Part shown: piece by piece, positions 15,238 through 25,015 of the stretch
How positions within the stretch are numbered: the first letter of the stretch is position 1
Layout: each line of letters opens with the position of its first letter
Source of the DNA: Arthrobacter alpinus
Lineage (GTDB): Bacteria > Actinomycetota > Actinomycetes > Actinomycetales > Micrococcaceae
DNA length: 64,000 bases
Direction of reading: 5' to 3'
NCBI RefSeq assembly: GCF_001294625.1
Contig: NZ_CP012677.1
Span: forward strand, 1,364,001 to 1,428,000
Translations under genes and position numbers: made by a program
The notes under the pieces: model-generated
The model's input: the letters and a program-made list of their open reading frames with translations, nothing else
What the model was told of the DNA's origin: nothing
Database searches by the model: none

Positions 15238-18200
15238 GTGAGTGAGCCTGTGGACCCTCCAAGGGACGAGCAAATACCCGTTGACGTCCGGCTCCTGCGC
15301 ACCGTGGACCTCATCGATCTGCGGCTTGAGGCGCCGGGGTGCACGATTGAAACGAACGACGGCGGTCCGGTTCTGGTGGCCGGTGCCAACGCCTCCGTGA
15401 TTGTGCACTTCCCGCCCCAGCATGTGGGGGAGGAAGTGTGGCAGGGCGGGGTCACGGACCCGCCCCCTGTTCCGAACCGTGCATCAGGGCACGTCGCCGC
15501 CGGCCCCACCCGCTTGGTCTACGAGCTCCCCGAGGGGACCCGCATCGGCTACACGATTGAAATGGTGCTCGCGGCACTCCCGACACTAATGCTGCGAGTC
15601 GCAAAAAACGCCACCGCGGCCGGTGAAGCCGCCGACGGCGCCCCCGAACCTCCCGGAGAACTCGAGACGGCCATCGAGGCGCCTTACCACCTGGTAGTCT
15701 CGCCCAGCAGCCGGGGAACCTTCACCCACAGCAGCACTCCCTTGGGCCCGCCGGACCGTGCAGAACTGTGGCGCACGCACCTGAGTACACGACGGCTGGA
15801 CGGGAGCGTTGATGACGCCGCGCAGCGAACGCTCCGTGCCCTCTGGAACCGTGACCTTGAGCAGTCGCCGCCGGGCTTCCAGCAGCCTCTGACAGGCTAC
15901 GACCGGGACGCGATCGTGGCACAAACCAGCGGCGGCGACCCCGGCAATGCCCACACGCCGCTGCTGGTGGATAACCTTGCCCTGTCAAGCCTGGGCGCCT
16001 GGTTTGACTGGCGGCAGTCTTGGGACTTTCCGGCGCCGCTGGCCGACTACCGGCACCAGGCGTTCATGGGCCGCGACGGCTATGTGCGCACGGCCTACCC
16101 GGGGTTCCTGTTCCCCTTTGGTCACAGGTGCCTGCTGGTGGCCGTGACACAACGAGAGATCAAGCACCGCCAGGTGCCTGCCGCGTATCTGTGGCAGCGG
16201 TGGTTCATCATTGTCCGCCAGCCCACACGCAGCTACCCGGACACGGACAGGGACAACCCCTTCGGCCAAGTCACGCTTGGCCCCATGGTCACCCCGGACC
16301 TTGACGAGCCTCCCGCGGACCGTTCGCCCTTTGTCCCGAGTCGCAACGGTGTGCCCTTCGGCTTCACACTGACCACCATTGACCGTGGCGGGGGAGTGAG
16401 GACGTGGTCCGCACCACTGGTGTTTGTGCAGGTCGGCAAGGACGGCCCGCAGACCTACCTCAACGGTCCCGAGCTGGCGTCGCCACGGTACTTTATGGTC
16501 CGCCAGATCCAAGGCCGCGGGCAGTCCCTGGCCTTCGCAGCGCCGGTCAAGGCGGGCGACACCTCGGTGGAGGTGGCCCACCTGGTCTTTGACGGGGTGA
16601 TCGATCCCGTCAACGTCACCAGCCGCCCGTTCCTGGTGGAGGCGCGCGCCATTGTCCCTTCCATGCGCCACCTTGCCCCGCAGGCCCCCGCCGTGGACCT
16701 GGTGTACGCCAAGCCGTACCTGGCCGACGGGCTGCCGGCCAGGGCACTGAACGCCCCACCGGCTCCGGGCACCCCCAATGCCGGGGAACTGATCCTGGCC
16801 CTGAAGAGCGCGCCGGCGGCCGTGGACTTTTCCAGCGGCTCGGACCGGGCCGGCGGCTTCCTCGCACCGAATCTGTCGGTGCGTGGCATCTCCCGGGCGC
16901 TGGGGGCCATTGGCGAGTCCGGCGACGCCCCGTCCGCGTTCGACGGCGGCGCCTTCGACCCGGCGTCGTTCCTCGCCGGCGCCATGCCCAAGCTGTTTGG
17001 CTTGTTCAGCCTGCTGGAATTGCTCCAAGCCGGTGGGCTTGATGAGGCACCGGCGTTTGTCTCCGATGCACTCAAGGCCATCACCACCATGCTCACCGAA
17101 GCGCAACGACTCCGGCAGGCGCTCGACGACGCCCAAAGCCGCCTTGCAGAGGAAGTGGCAAAGGGCGCCCACAGCGGGGCGCAGGCCGTGGCCCAGCACG
17201 CCAAGGACAAACTCGATGCCTGTGTTGGCCCGCTGGCAACCAACCTTGACGCACTCATCGCCGCCGTGCAGGGGCTGCCCGGCACAGCCGGTAACGTCAG
17301 CACCGCCGCAGAAACCTTGGCAGCTGCCATGGCGCCGCTACGCGATGCCATCACGATGCCCGGGGTGCCCGCCGCCGTCCGCTCGGCACTGGAAAAGCCG
17401 GTGCAAACACTCACCACGCTCGCCGACATTGCCAAGGACGCCGCGGGTTTGGCCCAGATGCTCGAAGGCGCGGCGGGCGGCCAGATCACCGCACGCATGC
17501 AGTGGAACCCGGCCATCAACCCGTGGGGGCTGCCCGGTGCACCCAACATCTTTGAGCCGCTGAACCAACGCGCCCTGCACCTGGATGTGGAGGTGCGGGC
17601 CTCGGCGAGCGCGCCGCCGGCCGTTGACATCCTTGCCGAGATCACCGACTTTAACCTGAATCTGATCGGCGACGGCGCCGGGGGCCTGATGAAGCTGATA
17701 TTTCGGCGCATCGGATTCCGGGCGGGATCGGGCAGCAAACCCGAGGTAGACGTTGTCTTTGGCGGCATCGGCTTTCTGGGTCCGCTCTCTTTCGTGGACA
17801 GGTTGCGGGAGCTGATCCCTTTTGACGGCTTCTGTGATCCGCCCTTTGTGGATGTGGCCCCCGACGGCATCACGGCCGGCTTTGACATCGCCTTGCCCAA
17901 CGTTTCCGTGGGTGTGTTCAGCCTAGAAAACATAGCGCTCGGCGCCGATGCCCGCATCCCGTTCCTAGGCGACGCCATGAGCGTGGGCTTCCACTTCTGC
18001 TCCAAGGACGCACCGTTCAGGCTCACCGTCATGTGCATTGGCGGCGGCGGGTGGCTGGTGCTCAGGGCCGCTCCCAAGGGCCTGGTGCTGCTGGAGCTGG
18101 GGCTGGAGGCCTGTGCCGCCCTGTCCGTGGACCTGGGCGTGGCGTCGGGCTCCGTCTCGATCGCCGTCGGGGTCTACCTCCGGCTTGAGGCGACGCAGGG

Positions 18201-18504
18201 TTTGCTCACCGCCTACTTCCGGATCCGCGGCGAAGTTCAGGTGCTGGGCCTGGTCAGCGCCTCCATCACCTTGGAACTTTCGCTCACCTACCAGTTTGAG
18301 ACAGGCAAGCTCATGGGGCGTGCCTCACTGGTGGTCGAGGTGGAGGTACTGTTCTTCTCCGCCTCCGTGGAGATCACGGTGGAGCGCAAACTCGCCGGCT
18401 CCAAGGGAGACCCCACCATGTACCAGATCATGCCACCGGATGCCGGGGGCCTGAACGCCGACTGGGTACTGTACTGCGACGCGTTTGCGCCGCTGCCCGG
18501 CTAA
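15238..18504 (+). CDS. Very large protein of unknown function (A of a tandem pair)
   Basis: A 1088-residue protein that I cannot assign. Start GTG 15238 is chosen because GAAGAAGG lies upstream; a longer frame begins at 15166. There is no signal peptide or transmembrane helix. The N-terminal half (to about 560) is rich in Trp/Tyr/Arg motifs such as YHLVVSPSSRGTFTHSS, GAWFDWRQSWDFP, FMGRDGYVRTAYPGFLFPFG and AYLWQRWFIIVRQPTRSY. A helical, Ala-rich and coiled-coil-like stretch spans about 600-740. The last 300 residues are alternating hydrophobic beta strands (GLVLLELGLEACAALSVDLG, SVSIAVGVYLRLEA, SVEITVERKLAG), as in an extended sheet or barrel. Fifteen bases separate it from protein B, so the two are co-transcribed. 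A structural or particle-forming role is possible but unproven. Confidence 0.8.
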   Translation: MSEPVDPPRDEQIPVDVRLLRTVDLIDLRLEAPGCTIETNDGGPVLVAGANASVIVHFPPQHVGEEVWQGGVTDPPPVPNRASGHVAAGPTRLVYELPEGTRIGYTIEMVLAALPTLMLRVAKNATAAGEAADGAPEPPGELETAIEAPYHLVVSPSSRGTFTHSSTPLGPPDRAELWRTHLSTRRLDGSVDDAAQRTLRALWNRDLEQSPPGFQQPLTGYDRDAIVAQTSGGDPGNAHTPLLVDNLALSSLGAWFDWRQSWDFPAPLADYRHQAFMGRDGYVRTAYPGFLFPFGHRCLLVAVTQREIKHRQVPAAYLWQRWFIIVRQPTRSYPDTDRDNPFGQVTLGPMVTPDLDEPPADRSPFVPSRNGVPFGFTLTTIDRGGGVRTWSAPLVFVQVGKDGPQTYLNGPELASPRYFMVRQIQGRGQSLAFAAPVKAGDTSVEVAHLVFDGVIDPVNVTSRPFLVEARAIVPSMRHLAPQAPAVDLVYAKPYLADGLPARALNAPPAPGTPNAGELILALKSAPAAVDFSSGSDRAGGFLAPNLSVRGISRALGAIGESGDAPSAFDGGAFDPASFLAGAMPKLFGLFSLLELLQAGGLDEAPAFVSDALKAITTMLTEAQRLRQALDDAQSRLAEEVAKGAHSGAQAVAQHAKDKLDACVGPLATNLDALIAAVQGLPGTAGNVSTAAETLAAAMAPLRDAITMPGVPAAVRSALEKPVQTLTTLADIAKDAAGLAQMLEGAAGGQITARMQWNPAINPWGLPGAPNIFEPLNQRALHLDVEVRASASAPPAVDILAEITDFNLNLIGDGAGGLMKLIFRRIGFRAGSGSKPEVDVVFGGIGFLGPLSFVDRLRELIPFDGFCDPPFVDVAPDGITAGFDIALPNVSVGVFSLENIALGADARIPFLGDAMSVGFHFCSKDAPFRLTVMCIGGGGWLVLRAAPKGLVLLELGLEACAALSVDLGVASGSVSIAVGVYLRLEATQGLLTAYFRIRGEVQVLGLVSASITLELSLTYQFETGKLMGRASLVVEVEVLFFSASVEITVERKLAGSKGDPTMYQIMPPDAGGLNADWVLYCDAFAPLPG

Positions 18505-18519
18505 GGAAAGGACACCCCC

Positions 18520-21500
18520 ATGCCCACCACCGTCCTGGCGAGCGCACTGCCGTACTCCCTAGCCGACGGCGCCCCCTTCCACCTCACCATCTTCATCACC
18601 CACAAGCTGGTGGGCGATGGCGTGCAACTCGCCGACTACCCGGCCGCGGCCGACTGGGTGGGCACGCTCTCCGGCTGCACACTGGGACTGCGGACATCCG
18701 TCAACCCCGGTTTGGCGCTTCCCCTGCGAGCCGTGTCCGTGGCCGACGCCGGATCCTGGGTCGCCGTGCTGCCGCCCGCCACCGCTGTGGCACCGTTCCC
18801 AACGCCGGCGCCGTCGGCCGCCCCCTGGGTGAGCAACCCGGCCAGCCGGATGGGTGACCACGCCATCGACCTGCACCTTGCAGCGATCACCGCCGCACCG
18901 CTTCACCGGCCCGGGCTGGCCGGAGACCCGGTGGCGGGCGGGCTGCTGCGGACGCTGGCCACCATGGACCAGGGAGGCCCCCTGTGGCGGTTGCTCGATG
19001 ACGAGGCTGGCCGGGCCCGACGCGCGTTTTCGATCCCGGGCAAGCGGCTGCGGGAGGCGCTGGCAACCATTGGACCGCTCACCGAACCGCAGGACTCTGC
19101 GGGCAGGCAGGAAGCCCTGGACCCGTTGCCGCCCTACGCGTCGGAGATCACGGATCAGCCATCGCCGCTGCAAATTCTTCTGGAGGACCCGGACGCCGAC
19201 CTGCGGGTCACGGCCCGGCTCGACGCACTCATGGGCCAGGACCTCTCCGCGGACCCCCAACTCCAGATGATGGTGGACGCCCACGCCATGCGCCGCTACT
19301 ACGAGCGGCCGGAACAGCCCCAACCCGAACCCCGGGCGGAACCGGACCCCAACGCCGCGCCCACCCCGCGCCCCGAGCGGCCCCAGCACGACTTCCACGC
19401 CAAGGCCGCATCCTTTGGTGCCACCCCGGCCCTGCTGCGGCGCCTGGGCTTGGCCATCGATGTGGTGCTCGACGGCGTCGACGCTGCAGGGGCCAGGGCA
19501 GCACTCGCCGGTGCCACATGGGTGAGCGTGGAGCTCACATCAACGGATGCGGACCTCCAGATTCTGCCGGCACGCCGCACCGCCGTGTTCGTTGAAGGGG
19601 ACGTGTTCACAGCCTTGTCAAGCACCGAATGGGTGGGCGGCGCCCTGCCCTTGGGCGAGGAGTACTGGGTGGTGCTGGACGCCGATCCCGACGCCTCCGG
19701 GCTCAAACTGGACCAGCACGTGCGTAATCTGGGCCGCCAGTACGCCAGCGAGGCGAACGGCGACCCTGCCACCGGTGCACCCGGCACGGTGCGGGCCACA
19801 GGGTTCGCGATCGCCCGGCGTGACCGGGCCGCACAAGTGCGCACCCGCGTCCAGGCGGCGCAGTCCCTGGCAGCCGACGACGACAGCCGCGAACTGCTGC
19901 TCGATGACTTGGTCCGCGGGATCAGGATTGAAGTCTGGGATAGCGTCACCCAGGCATGGCACAGCCTGCACCGGCGCACGGTGAACGTCACGGCCCAACC
20001 CGGCGCGGTGCCCGTGCTGGCTGACACGCCGGATGTTGGGTTCCTGCAGCTTTCAGCGCTGAACAGGGCACCGGGGGATCCCCTGGAACGGTATTATCTG
20101 CACGAGGTGGTGGCCGGCTGGGATGGCTGGAGCCTGTCGGCGCCCCGGCCCGGCCTGACCATTGTGCACCTTGAGCCGCCGGCGCCGGACGGTTCCACTG
20201 AGGCCGTGGTGGCGGAGCCGCCGGACCCGCCGCTCGATGGCGCCCACATCACCTCACGGGTTGAGCCGGGGTCGCTGCCCCGGCTGCGGTACGGAACTTC
20301 CTATAGTTTCCGGGTGCTGGCCGTGGACCTGGCCGGCAATTCGGTCCCTGCGCAGCCGCCGGGCGTGCCCGCACCCGGGGCCCCGGATGGCCCGGCCCTT
20401 GCAGCTGCGGCTACCCACCTTGCCGCGCTCCGGGCACGGTATGGGGAGCGCGACGGGGCCGGATTGGCCGCTGCGAGCCGTGCTGCCGTGCTGGAGCAGC
20501 ACAGCGACGCCCCGCCATCGCCCGAGGTCCTGCCGCCGGAGATGCTTTCCGGGGACGGGCGGATCGATGCCGTGCTGGCACAGCTGGTGGGGCAAGCCGT
20601 GACTGCGGTGGAAGTCTCCGGCACCCAGCGCGCGTTCGACGGCGTCCGGGCGGGCGCCAAACTTCTGGCCGGATCAGCGCGGACCCCGCGGGTGCGCCCG
20701 CAACTGCGCACCAGCCCCACCGAATTTGCGGCACTGGCCCGCAACGACGACCTTCAGCTGGCCCCGGCACAGCGGCTGGCTTTCCGGCCCATGGTTACCG
20801 CGCCGCGTCCTTATCTGCGCTGGGAACCGATCCCGGCCCCGGCGCTGGTGCCGCGGCAGGAACTCGGCACGGGGGAGCAGCCCTCGGTGCTGGTGGTCCG
20901 AAGCGGCGCCCGGCCCGATGAGCCCCTACCCGACGTGCGGGACACCGCCGAGCGTCACATCGCCGCACCCAAGGCCACGCAGCTGGAAGCCGAGGCCGCA
21001 GGCAGCTTTGATGCCGCCATCGGCACCGGTGACGCCGCGCAGATCCGCCGGCTGTACGCCGTCGCCCTGGCCGAGCGGGGTACCTTCTTGGACCAGTACG
21101 CCCCCAGCCTCAGCGACGCCAACGCCGTGGACGAGCAGCCGGGAATTGCGCTGGTTGACAGGCCCGGGGCGGACATCGCTTCGGCACACCGGGCCACCCT
21201 TGCAGAGATCACGGCCGAACGCGGGCGGCCCATCGGCGAAGGCCAATACGTGGTCCACGACACCGACGCCCTGACGCTGCCCTATCTGCCGGATCCCTAC
21301 GCGAGCGGTGTCTCGCTGGTGTTCTTCGAGGCCGGACCGCCGCATGCCTTGTCCGAACCGCGCGCACTGCAGGCCATCTCCGTCCCCTATCCGGGCCAGT
21401 GGCCGGCGCTGGCGCCGCTGCGGATTATCCTGGAACGCGGGGACGTGCTGGACGCTCGCGTAGTTGGGCACGAGATCCATGTGTCCCTACCGCCGGGCGA

Positions 21501-23355
21501 ACAGGTGCGCGTGGCACTTTCCAGCACCCTGGACACCGCGGCGCTGGAGAAGTTTGGGCTTTGGCGCTCTCACCTGGCTAGTGTTGCCGACCCCGCCGAC
21601 GGTTACACCACCGATGAGGTGGTGGCAGCGGCGGCACTCATGCGGGCCGCCTCTTCGGGCTGGATGTGGTGGCTGACGCCGTCGGTTCAGGCGCGCCTGG
21701 TGCACGCCGTGCCCGCACCGGTGCGGCCGCCTGTGTTGCGTGCCCTTGAGGTGTTTTTGCGCCCCCCGGGACGCTCAGTGGTTGCCTTGACGGGGTTGGT
21801 TGATGTGCACGGGCCCAGTACTGACACCCTGCTGGTGCGGGCACGGTGGTCCGAGACCGTCGATGACCCTGCGGCGCCGGTCCCGCAGGTGGTGGATAAG
21901 TCCGACGTCGTGGTTCGCTCAGCAGTTGGTGCAGGGGAGCGCACGGGTGTGTTGTTCCTGTACGACTTCCAACCCACGGGCCCGCTTGCTGCTGCCCTGG
22001 GCGGGGTGGGATTCCACAAGATGATCCAGACGTTCCCCGACACCCACCACCGGCAGGTCAGCTATGTGCCCTCCGGAACCACCCGGTACGCAGAATACTT
22101 CACGGCGCTGCCGGACCCGGCCGATCCGCTGCTGGCCGGGGAGCCCGTGGTGGTGGACATTCCGTCGTCGGCCAGGCCGGCGGCACCCATCCTGCTTGAC
22201 GCCGTCCCGTTGCTGCGTTGGGAGGAGACGGCCGAACCACAGGACCCGTTTGGGTGGCGGCGGGTGCGGCGTTCGGGGGTGCGCCTGTGGCTGGGGCGTC
22301 CGTGGTTTTCCTCCGGCGACGGTGAACTGCTGGGCGTACTGCTCTTCGACACTGCCGAGTGGGTGCAACAGCCGGACGGGAGTTGGCAGAGTCACCCCAA
22401 GGCCGTTCAGGCACCGGACAGCGCCACCAGCTTGTGGGCGGCCGACCCCATCGCCACGAAAGGCGGACCCACCTGGACCCCCACCATTCCGCCGCTGCTC
22501 ACGCTCAGCCAACTGTTGCTGGACGTCATGGAGACGGCATCGGCCGAAGGGGTGGGCATCAGCCCGCCGCTGACAGGGCGGGCCCAGGGCGGCCGGGACC
22601 GGGGGTGGCCGCACGGGCCGGGCAATCCCGTGGCCGTCGCCGCGGCAATCCCGCTGCACAATGTGGCCGGTCAGCCAGCGGCACGGGTGCTGGGCTACCA
22701 GCCCGAATTTGACCAAGAGTCCGGGCGCTGGTTTGTTGACATCGCATTTCAGCAGACGCCGGCGCTGTGGCCTTTTGTTCGCCTGGCCGTGGCCAGGTAC
22801 CAGCCACATTCCATCCCCGGTAGCGAGCTCTCGCCTGTGGCCCTGGCCGGCTGGGTGCAGCCGCTGCCCACCCGCACCCTGACCGTCACCCGCCCCGACG
22901 ACGGGCACGTGCAGCTGACCCTGTCAGGTGTGGTCAATTGGTTGCGCTGGAAACCTGAATGGGCCCCGGAATTCCCTGGGGAACTGCTCAACGCCGACAC
23001 CCCCACAGGGGAGGATGCCACACGCGCGTCCGGGCTGCGGCAGTCACGGACGGTCCATGCCACCGTGCAAAGCCTGGCAGTCGGTGCGGGGGATCTGCAA
23101 TGGCAGGTTGTTTCCGGTGCCGAGCTGCTGGCTGTCAGTGTGGAGGAGTCCGGTGGTTTCAGGGCCACCTGGTCCGGGTCGGTGGCCCTGCCCTCCGGTG
23201 CCGGATCCCCGGGGCTGCGCCGGCCCGGGGGTGCGCAGACGCAGTGGCGGGTGCTCGTGGAGGAGCATGAACTGCTCGACGGCGACCCCACCTTGCCGGG
23301 CGCTGGCCCCACCCAGGTGCCGCGGCTGGTCTACGCGGACACCGTGGCCCTATAG
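18520..23355 (+). CDS. Very large protein of unknown function (B of a tandem pair)
   Basis: A 1611-residue protein, starting at ATG 18520 with AAAGGA upstream. No signal peptide or membrane helix is visible. The N-terminal 260 residues are Pro/Ala-rich. A charged low-complexity link (QPQPEPRAEPDPNAAPTPRP) is near residue 270. A fibronectin-III-like strand pattern (LRYGTSYSFRVLAVDLAGNS) is at about 588-606, preceded by a similar WDGWSLSAPRPGL region. Later blocks include GVGFHKMIQTFPDTHHRQVSY with TTRYAEYFTALP, and repeated LRWEP/LRWEE motifs. The C-terminus looks like beta-sandwich modules. It overlaps the convergent methyltransferase gene by 25 bases. I know no function for this architecture; with protein A it may form a large complex. 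Confidence 0.8.
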   Translation: MPTTVLASALPYSLADGAPFHLTIFITHKLVGDGVQLADYPAAADWVGTLSGCTLGLRTSVNPGLALPLRAVSVADAGSWVAVLPPATAVAPFPTPAPSAAPWVSNPASRMGDHAIDLHLAAITAAPLHRPGLAGDPVAGGLLRTLATMDQGGPLWRLLDDEAGRARRAFSIPGKRLREALATIGPLTEPQDSAGRQEALDPLPPYASEITDQPSPLQILLEDPDADLRVTARLDALMGQDLSADPQLQMMVDAHAMRRYYERPEQPQPEPRAEPDPNAAPTPRPERPQHDFHAKAASFGATPALLRRLGLAIDVVLDGVDAAGARAALAGATWVSVELTSTDADLQILPARRTAVFVEGDVFTALSSTEWVGGALPLGEEYWVVLDADPDASGLKLDQHVRNLGRQYASEANGDPATGAPGTVRATGFAIARRDRAAQVRTRVQAAQSLAADDDSRELLLDDLVRGIRIEVWDSVTQAWHSLHRRTVNVTAQPGAVPVLADTPDVGFLQLSALNRAPGDPLERYYLHEVVAGWDGWSLSAPRPGLTIVHLEPPAPDGSTEAVVAEPPDPPLDGAHITSRVEPGSLPRLRYGTSYSFRVLAVDLAGNSVPAQPPGVPAPGAPDGPALAAAATHLAALRARYGERDGAGLAAASRAAVLEQHSDAPPSPEVLPPEMLSGDGRIDAVLAQLVGQAVTAVEVSGTQRAFDGVRAGAKLLAGSARTPRVRPQLRTSPTEFAALARNDDLQLAPAQRLAFRPMVTAPRPYLRWEPIPAPALVPRQELGTGEQPSVLVVRSGARPDEPLPDVRDTAERHIAAPKATQLEAEAAGSFDAAIGTGDAAQIRRLYAVALAERGTFLDQYAPSLSDANAVDEQPGIALVDRPGADIASAHRATLAEITAERGRPIGEGQYVVHDTDALTLPYLPDPYASGVSLVFFEAGPPHALSEPRALQAISVPYPGQWPALAPLRIILERGDVLDARVVGHEIHVSLPPGEQVRVALSSTLDTAALEKFGLWRSHLASVADPADGYTTDEVVAAAALMRAASSGWMWWLTPSVQARLVHAVPAPVRPPVLRALEVFLRPPGRSVVALTGLVDVHGPSTDTLLVRARWSETVDDPAAPVPQVVDKSDVVVRSAVGAGERTGVLFLYDFQPTGPLAAALGGVGFHKMIQTFPDTHHRQVSYVPSGTTRYAEYFTALPDPADPLLAGEPVVVDIPSSARPAAPILLDAVPLLRWEETAEPQDPFGWRRVRRSGVRLWLGRPWFSSGDGELLGVLLFDTAEWVQQPDGSWQSHPKAVQAPDSATSLWAADPIATKGGPTWTPTIPPLLTLSQLLLDVMETASAEGVGISPPLTGRAQGGRDRGWPHGPGNPVAVAAAIPLHNVAGQPAARVLGYQPEFDQESGRWFVDIAFQQTPALWPFVRLAVARYQPHSIPGSELSPVALAGWVQPLPTRTLTVTRPDDGHVQLTLSGVVNWLRWKPEWAPEFPGELLNADTPTGEDATRASGLRQSRTVHATVQSLAVGAGDLQWQVVSGAELLAVSVEESGGFRATWSGSVALPSGAGSPGLRRPGGAQTQWRVLVEEHELLDGDPTLPGAGPTQVPRLVYADTVAL

Positions 23356-24233
23356 CTGGTTGCCCGGGCGGCCCACGGCTTGCGGGCGACCCACGCCGTG
23401 CGGTTGCCCCTAGCCTCGAGGTCGGTCCTTTGCCCCAGGGCTTCTGGGCCGTCGCTGGCCAACAGCCGGTCCAGGGTGGCCAGGTCGGTGGTGGACGCCA
23501 CGCCATCGAGGGCCTCACGGATGCGCCCCAGGAAGATTCGGGTGTAGCGGGAGGTGAGCTCCGGCGTCGAACGTCCCACCGTGGGCAAGGTGCGCTGCTC
23601 GAGGACGTCGAACCCGGCGCGCTGAAGTCCGGCCCGCCAGTCAGGATGCGAGTTCCAGTGCCTTTGCTCCAGGGCGCCGTGCAGTCTGGCTTCCAGTGCC
23701 GACAGTCCGGTCCCGTCCTCGAGCATGGCCGCGGAAAGGAAGCGCGGCAGGCTATCCATTTCGATGACCACCAGCAGGCCACCGGGGTTCAGTCTCGCGA
23801 ACATCTCACGCATGGCCTGCTCGGGGTCGGCAAGCTCATGCAATGAGGAGGAAGCCCAGATCAGATCCGCGGCCGGCACGGCCGGCCACGGCCCGTCAAG
23901 GTCTGCTAAGACGCAGGAGACCCGCCCGTCCAGTCCTTGCTTGCGGCACGCCTGAAGTGTCTGGGCTAGCATTTCCGCAGACTTGTCCAGGGCAATGATG
24001 TTGGCGTTCTCAAAGCGTTGGGCCAGCGCAACGGTGCCCGCGCCCGAGCCTGCACCAATGTCCAAGATGGTGGCGGGAACCGTCGCAACCAGCCCTGCGG
24101 CCAGCTCGGTTGCCTGCTCCAGGTATTGGCCCAGGATCAGGGAGTCCAGGGTCAGCGTTTCAGCCAACCCTGCACCGTGGGAGTGTCCGCTAGCGGCGTG
24201 CTGGCCTTGATGGTGGTCCCCATGTGTAGTCAT
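23331..24233 (-). CDS. Class I SAM-dependent methyltransferase
   Basis: A 300-residue methyltransferase. The SAM-binding loop ILDIGAGSGAGTVAL is near residue 54, followed by NIIALDKSAEML (acidic ribose-binding position), ADLDGPWP and LIWASSSLHELADPEQAM. The His-rich start (MTTHGDHHQGQHAASGHSHG) could bind metal and is unusual. ATG 24233 is used; a TTG at 24254 is possible. The 3' end overlaps protein B by 25 bases on the other strand, and the gene diverges from the XRE-cupin regulator, so that regulator could control it. The substrate is unknown. Confidence 0.88.
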   Translation of the reverse strand: MTTHGDHHQGQHAASGHSHGAGLAETLTLDSLILGQYLEQATELAAGLVATVPATILDIGAGSGAGTVALAQRFENANIIALDKSAEMLAQTLQACRKQGLDGRVSCVLADLDGPWPAVPAADLIWASSSLHELADPEQAMREMFARLNPGGLLVVIEMDSLPRFLSAAMLEDGTGLSALEARLHGALEQRHWNSHPDWRAGLQRAGFDVLEQRTLPTVGRSTPELTSRYTRIFLGRIREALDGVASTTDLATLDRLLASDGPEALGQRTDLEARGNRTAWVARKPWAARATSYRATVSA

Positions 24234-24273
24234 GGATTCCACGATATCCACCAAATGCTAAAATGGCATAGAA

Positions 24274-24292
24274 TCTTGCGTATGACGCAAGA
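24274..24292. promoter_or_regulatory. Palindrome overlapping the XRE-cupin start codon
   Basis: TCTTGCGT (24274-24281) and ACGCAAGA (24285-24292) are a perfect 8-bp inverted repeat with the ATG start codon itself as the 3-base spacer. A TAGAAT -10-like hexamer (24268-24273) lies directly upstream, so binding here would cover the transcription start. This fits autorepression by the encoded XRE protein and perhaps control of the divergent methyltransferase gene. Confidence 0.65.
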
Positions 24293-24971
24293 ACCCGATG
24301 TGGACAATGTAATCCGGGCCCGCATTCGTGGCCTTCGCCTCTCACGCGGCTGGTCCCTGGAGAATCTGGCGGCCCGCTGCCAGCTCAGTCCCTCCACCTT
24401 GAGCCGCCTGGAAACCGGGAACCGCCGGATTGCCCTCGACCAGCTGGTGCCGATCGCGCGGGCGCTGGGTACAACGCTGGATGCGCTGGTTGAATCCGGC
24501 GACGACGCGGACGTGGTCATCCGTCCGCAACCCGGGTACCGTCCTGGAGTGACCACCTGGATCCTCTCAAGTGATGACGGCCTGTACGGCAAGACCGTGG
24601 CGAAGATGCGCATCACCGCGGAGCGTTCCGGCGGCCCGTCACAGCTTGGCGTCCATCCGGGCCGTGACTGGTTCACCGTGCTCTCCGGAATCGCCGTGCT
24701 TGCGCTGGGGGAGCGGACCATCTTGGTCCACCCCGGGGAGGTGGCGGAGTTTTCCACTATGGTCCCGCACTCCATCGGCGCCCACGAGGGTCCCGTGGAG
24801 ATCCTCACCATCCTCAATCACGACGGCGGGCGCGCCCACCTGCACGGCGCCGATCGCGCACCGGACCATGCCGCGGATCACGCTGCGGGACAGCCAGTCA
24901 CAAGGGGCGCAAATGAATCCTTGACTGCTCGGGCTGGGAGGAGGAACCTCATTCTTAACCACGCTGAATGA
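24282..24971 (+). CDS. XRE-family regulator with C-terminal cupin domain
   Basis: A 229-residue regulator with an N-terminal XRE/Cro HTH (about 8-65: IRGLRLSRGWSLENLAARCQ, LSPSTLSRLETGNRRI) and a C-terminal cupin sensor (about 105-190: GVHPGRDWFTVLSGIAVLALG, VHPGEVAEFSTMVPHSIGAHEG). Proteins of this build often sense small metabolites in the cupin and control neighbouring genes. Start ATG 24282 is chosen over the 24018 frame opening because of the adjacent -10 box and palindrome; the mRNA is probably leaderless. The peptidase gene follows 44 bases downstream. Confidence 0.9.
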   Translation: MTQEPDVDNVIRARIRGLRLSRGWSLENLAARCQLSPSTLSRLETGNRRIALDQLVPIARALGTTLDALVESGDDADVVIRPQPGYRPGVTTWILSSDDGLYGKTVAKMRITAERSGGPSQLGVHPGRDWFTVLSGIAVLALGERTILVHPGEVAEFSTMVPHSIGAHEGPVEILTILNHDGGRAHLHGADRAPDHAADHAAGQPVTRGANESLTARAGRRNLILNHAE

Positions 24972-25015
24972 GGAACTTTTCGGACCACGGCGTGATGCAA
25001 GGAGGCAACATCACC

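Noticed and set aside
16455..18077. 540-codon open frame on the minus strand inside giant gene A, and similar long ones at 15985-17199 and 21919-22908
   Set aside because: Antisense shadow of GC-rich coding sequence: odd Ser/Arg/Pro composition, no RBS or motifs, and the plus-strand genes have far better protein character.
15238..23355. Contractile injection system or phage tail module
   Set aside because: No sheath, tube, baseplate spike or AAA+ gene is nearby, and no tail motifs were seen in the two proteins.
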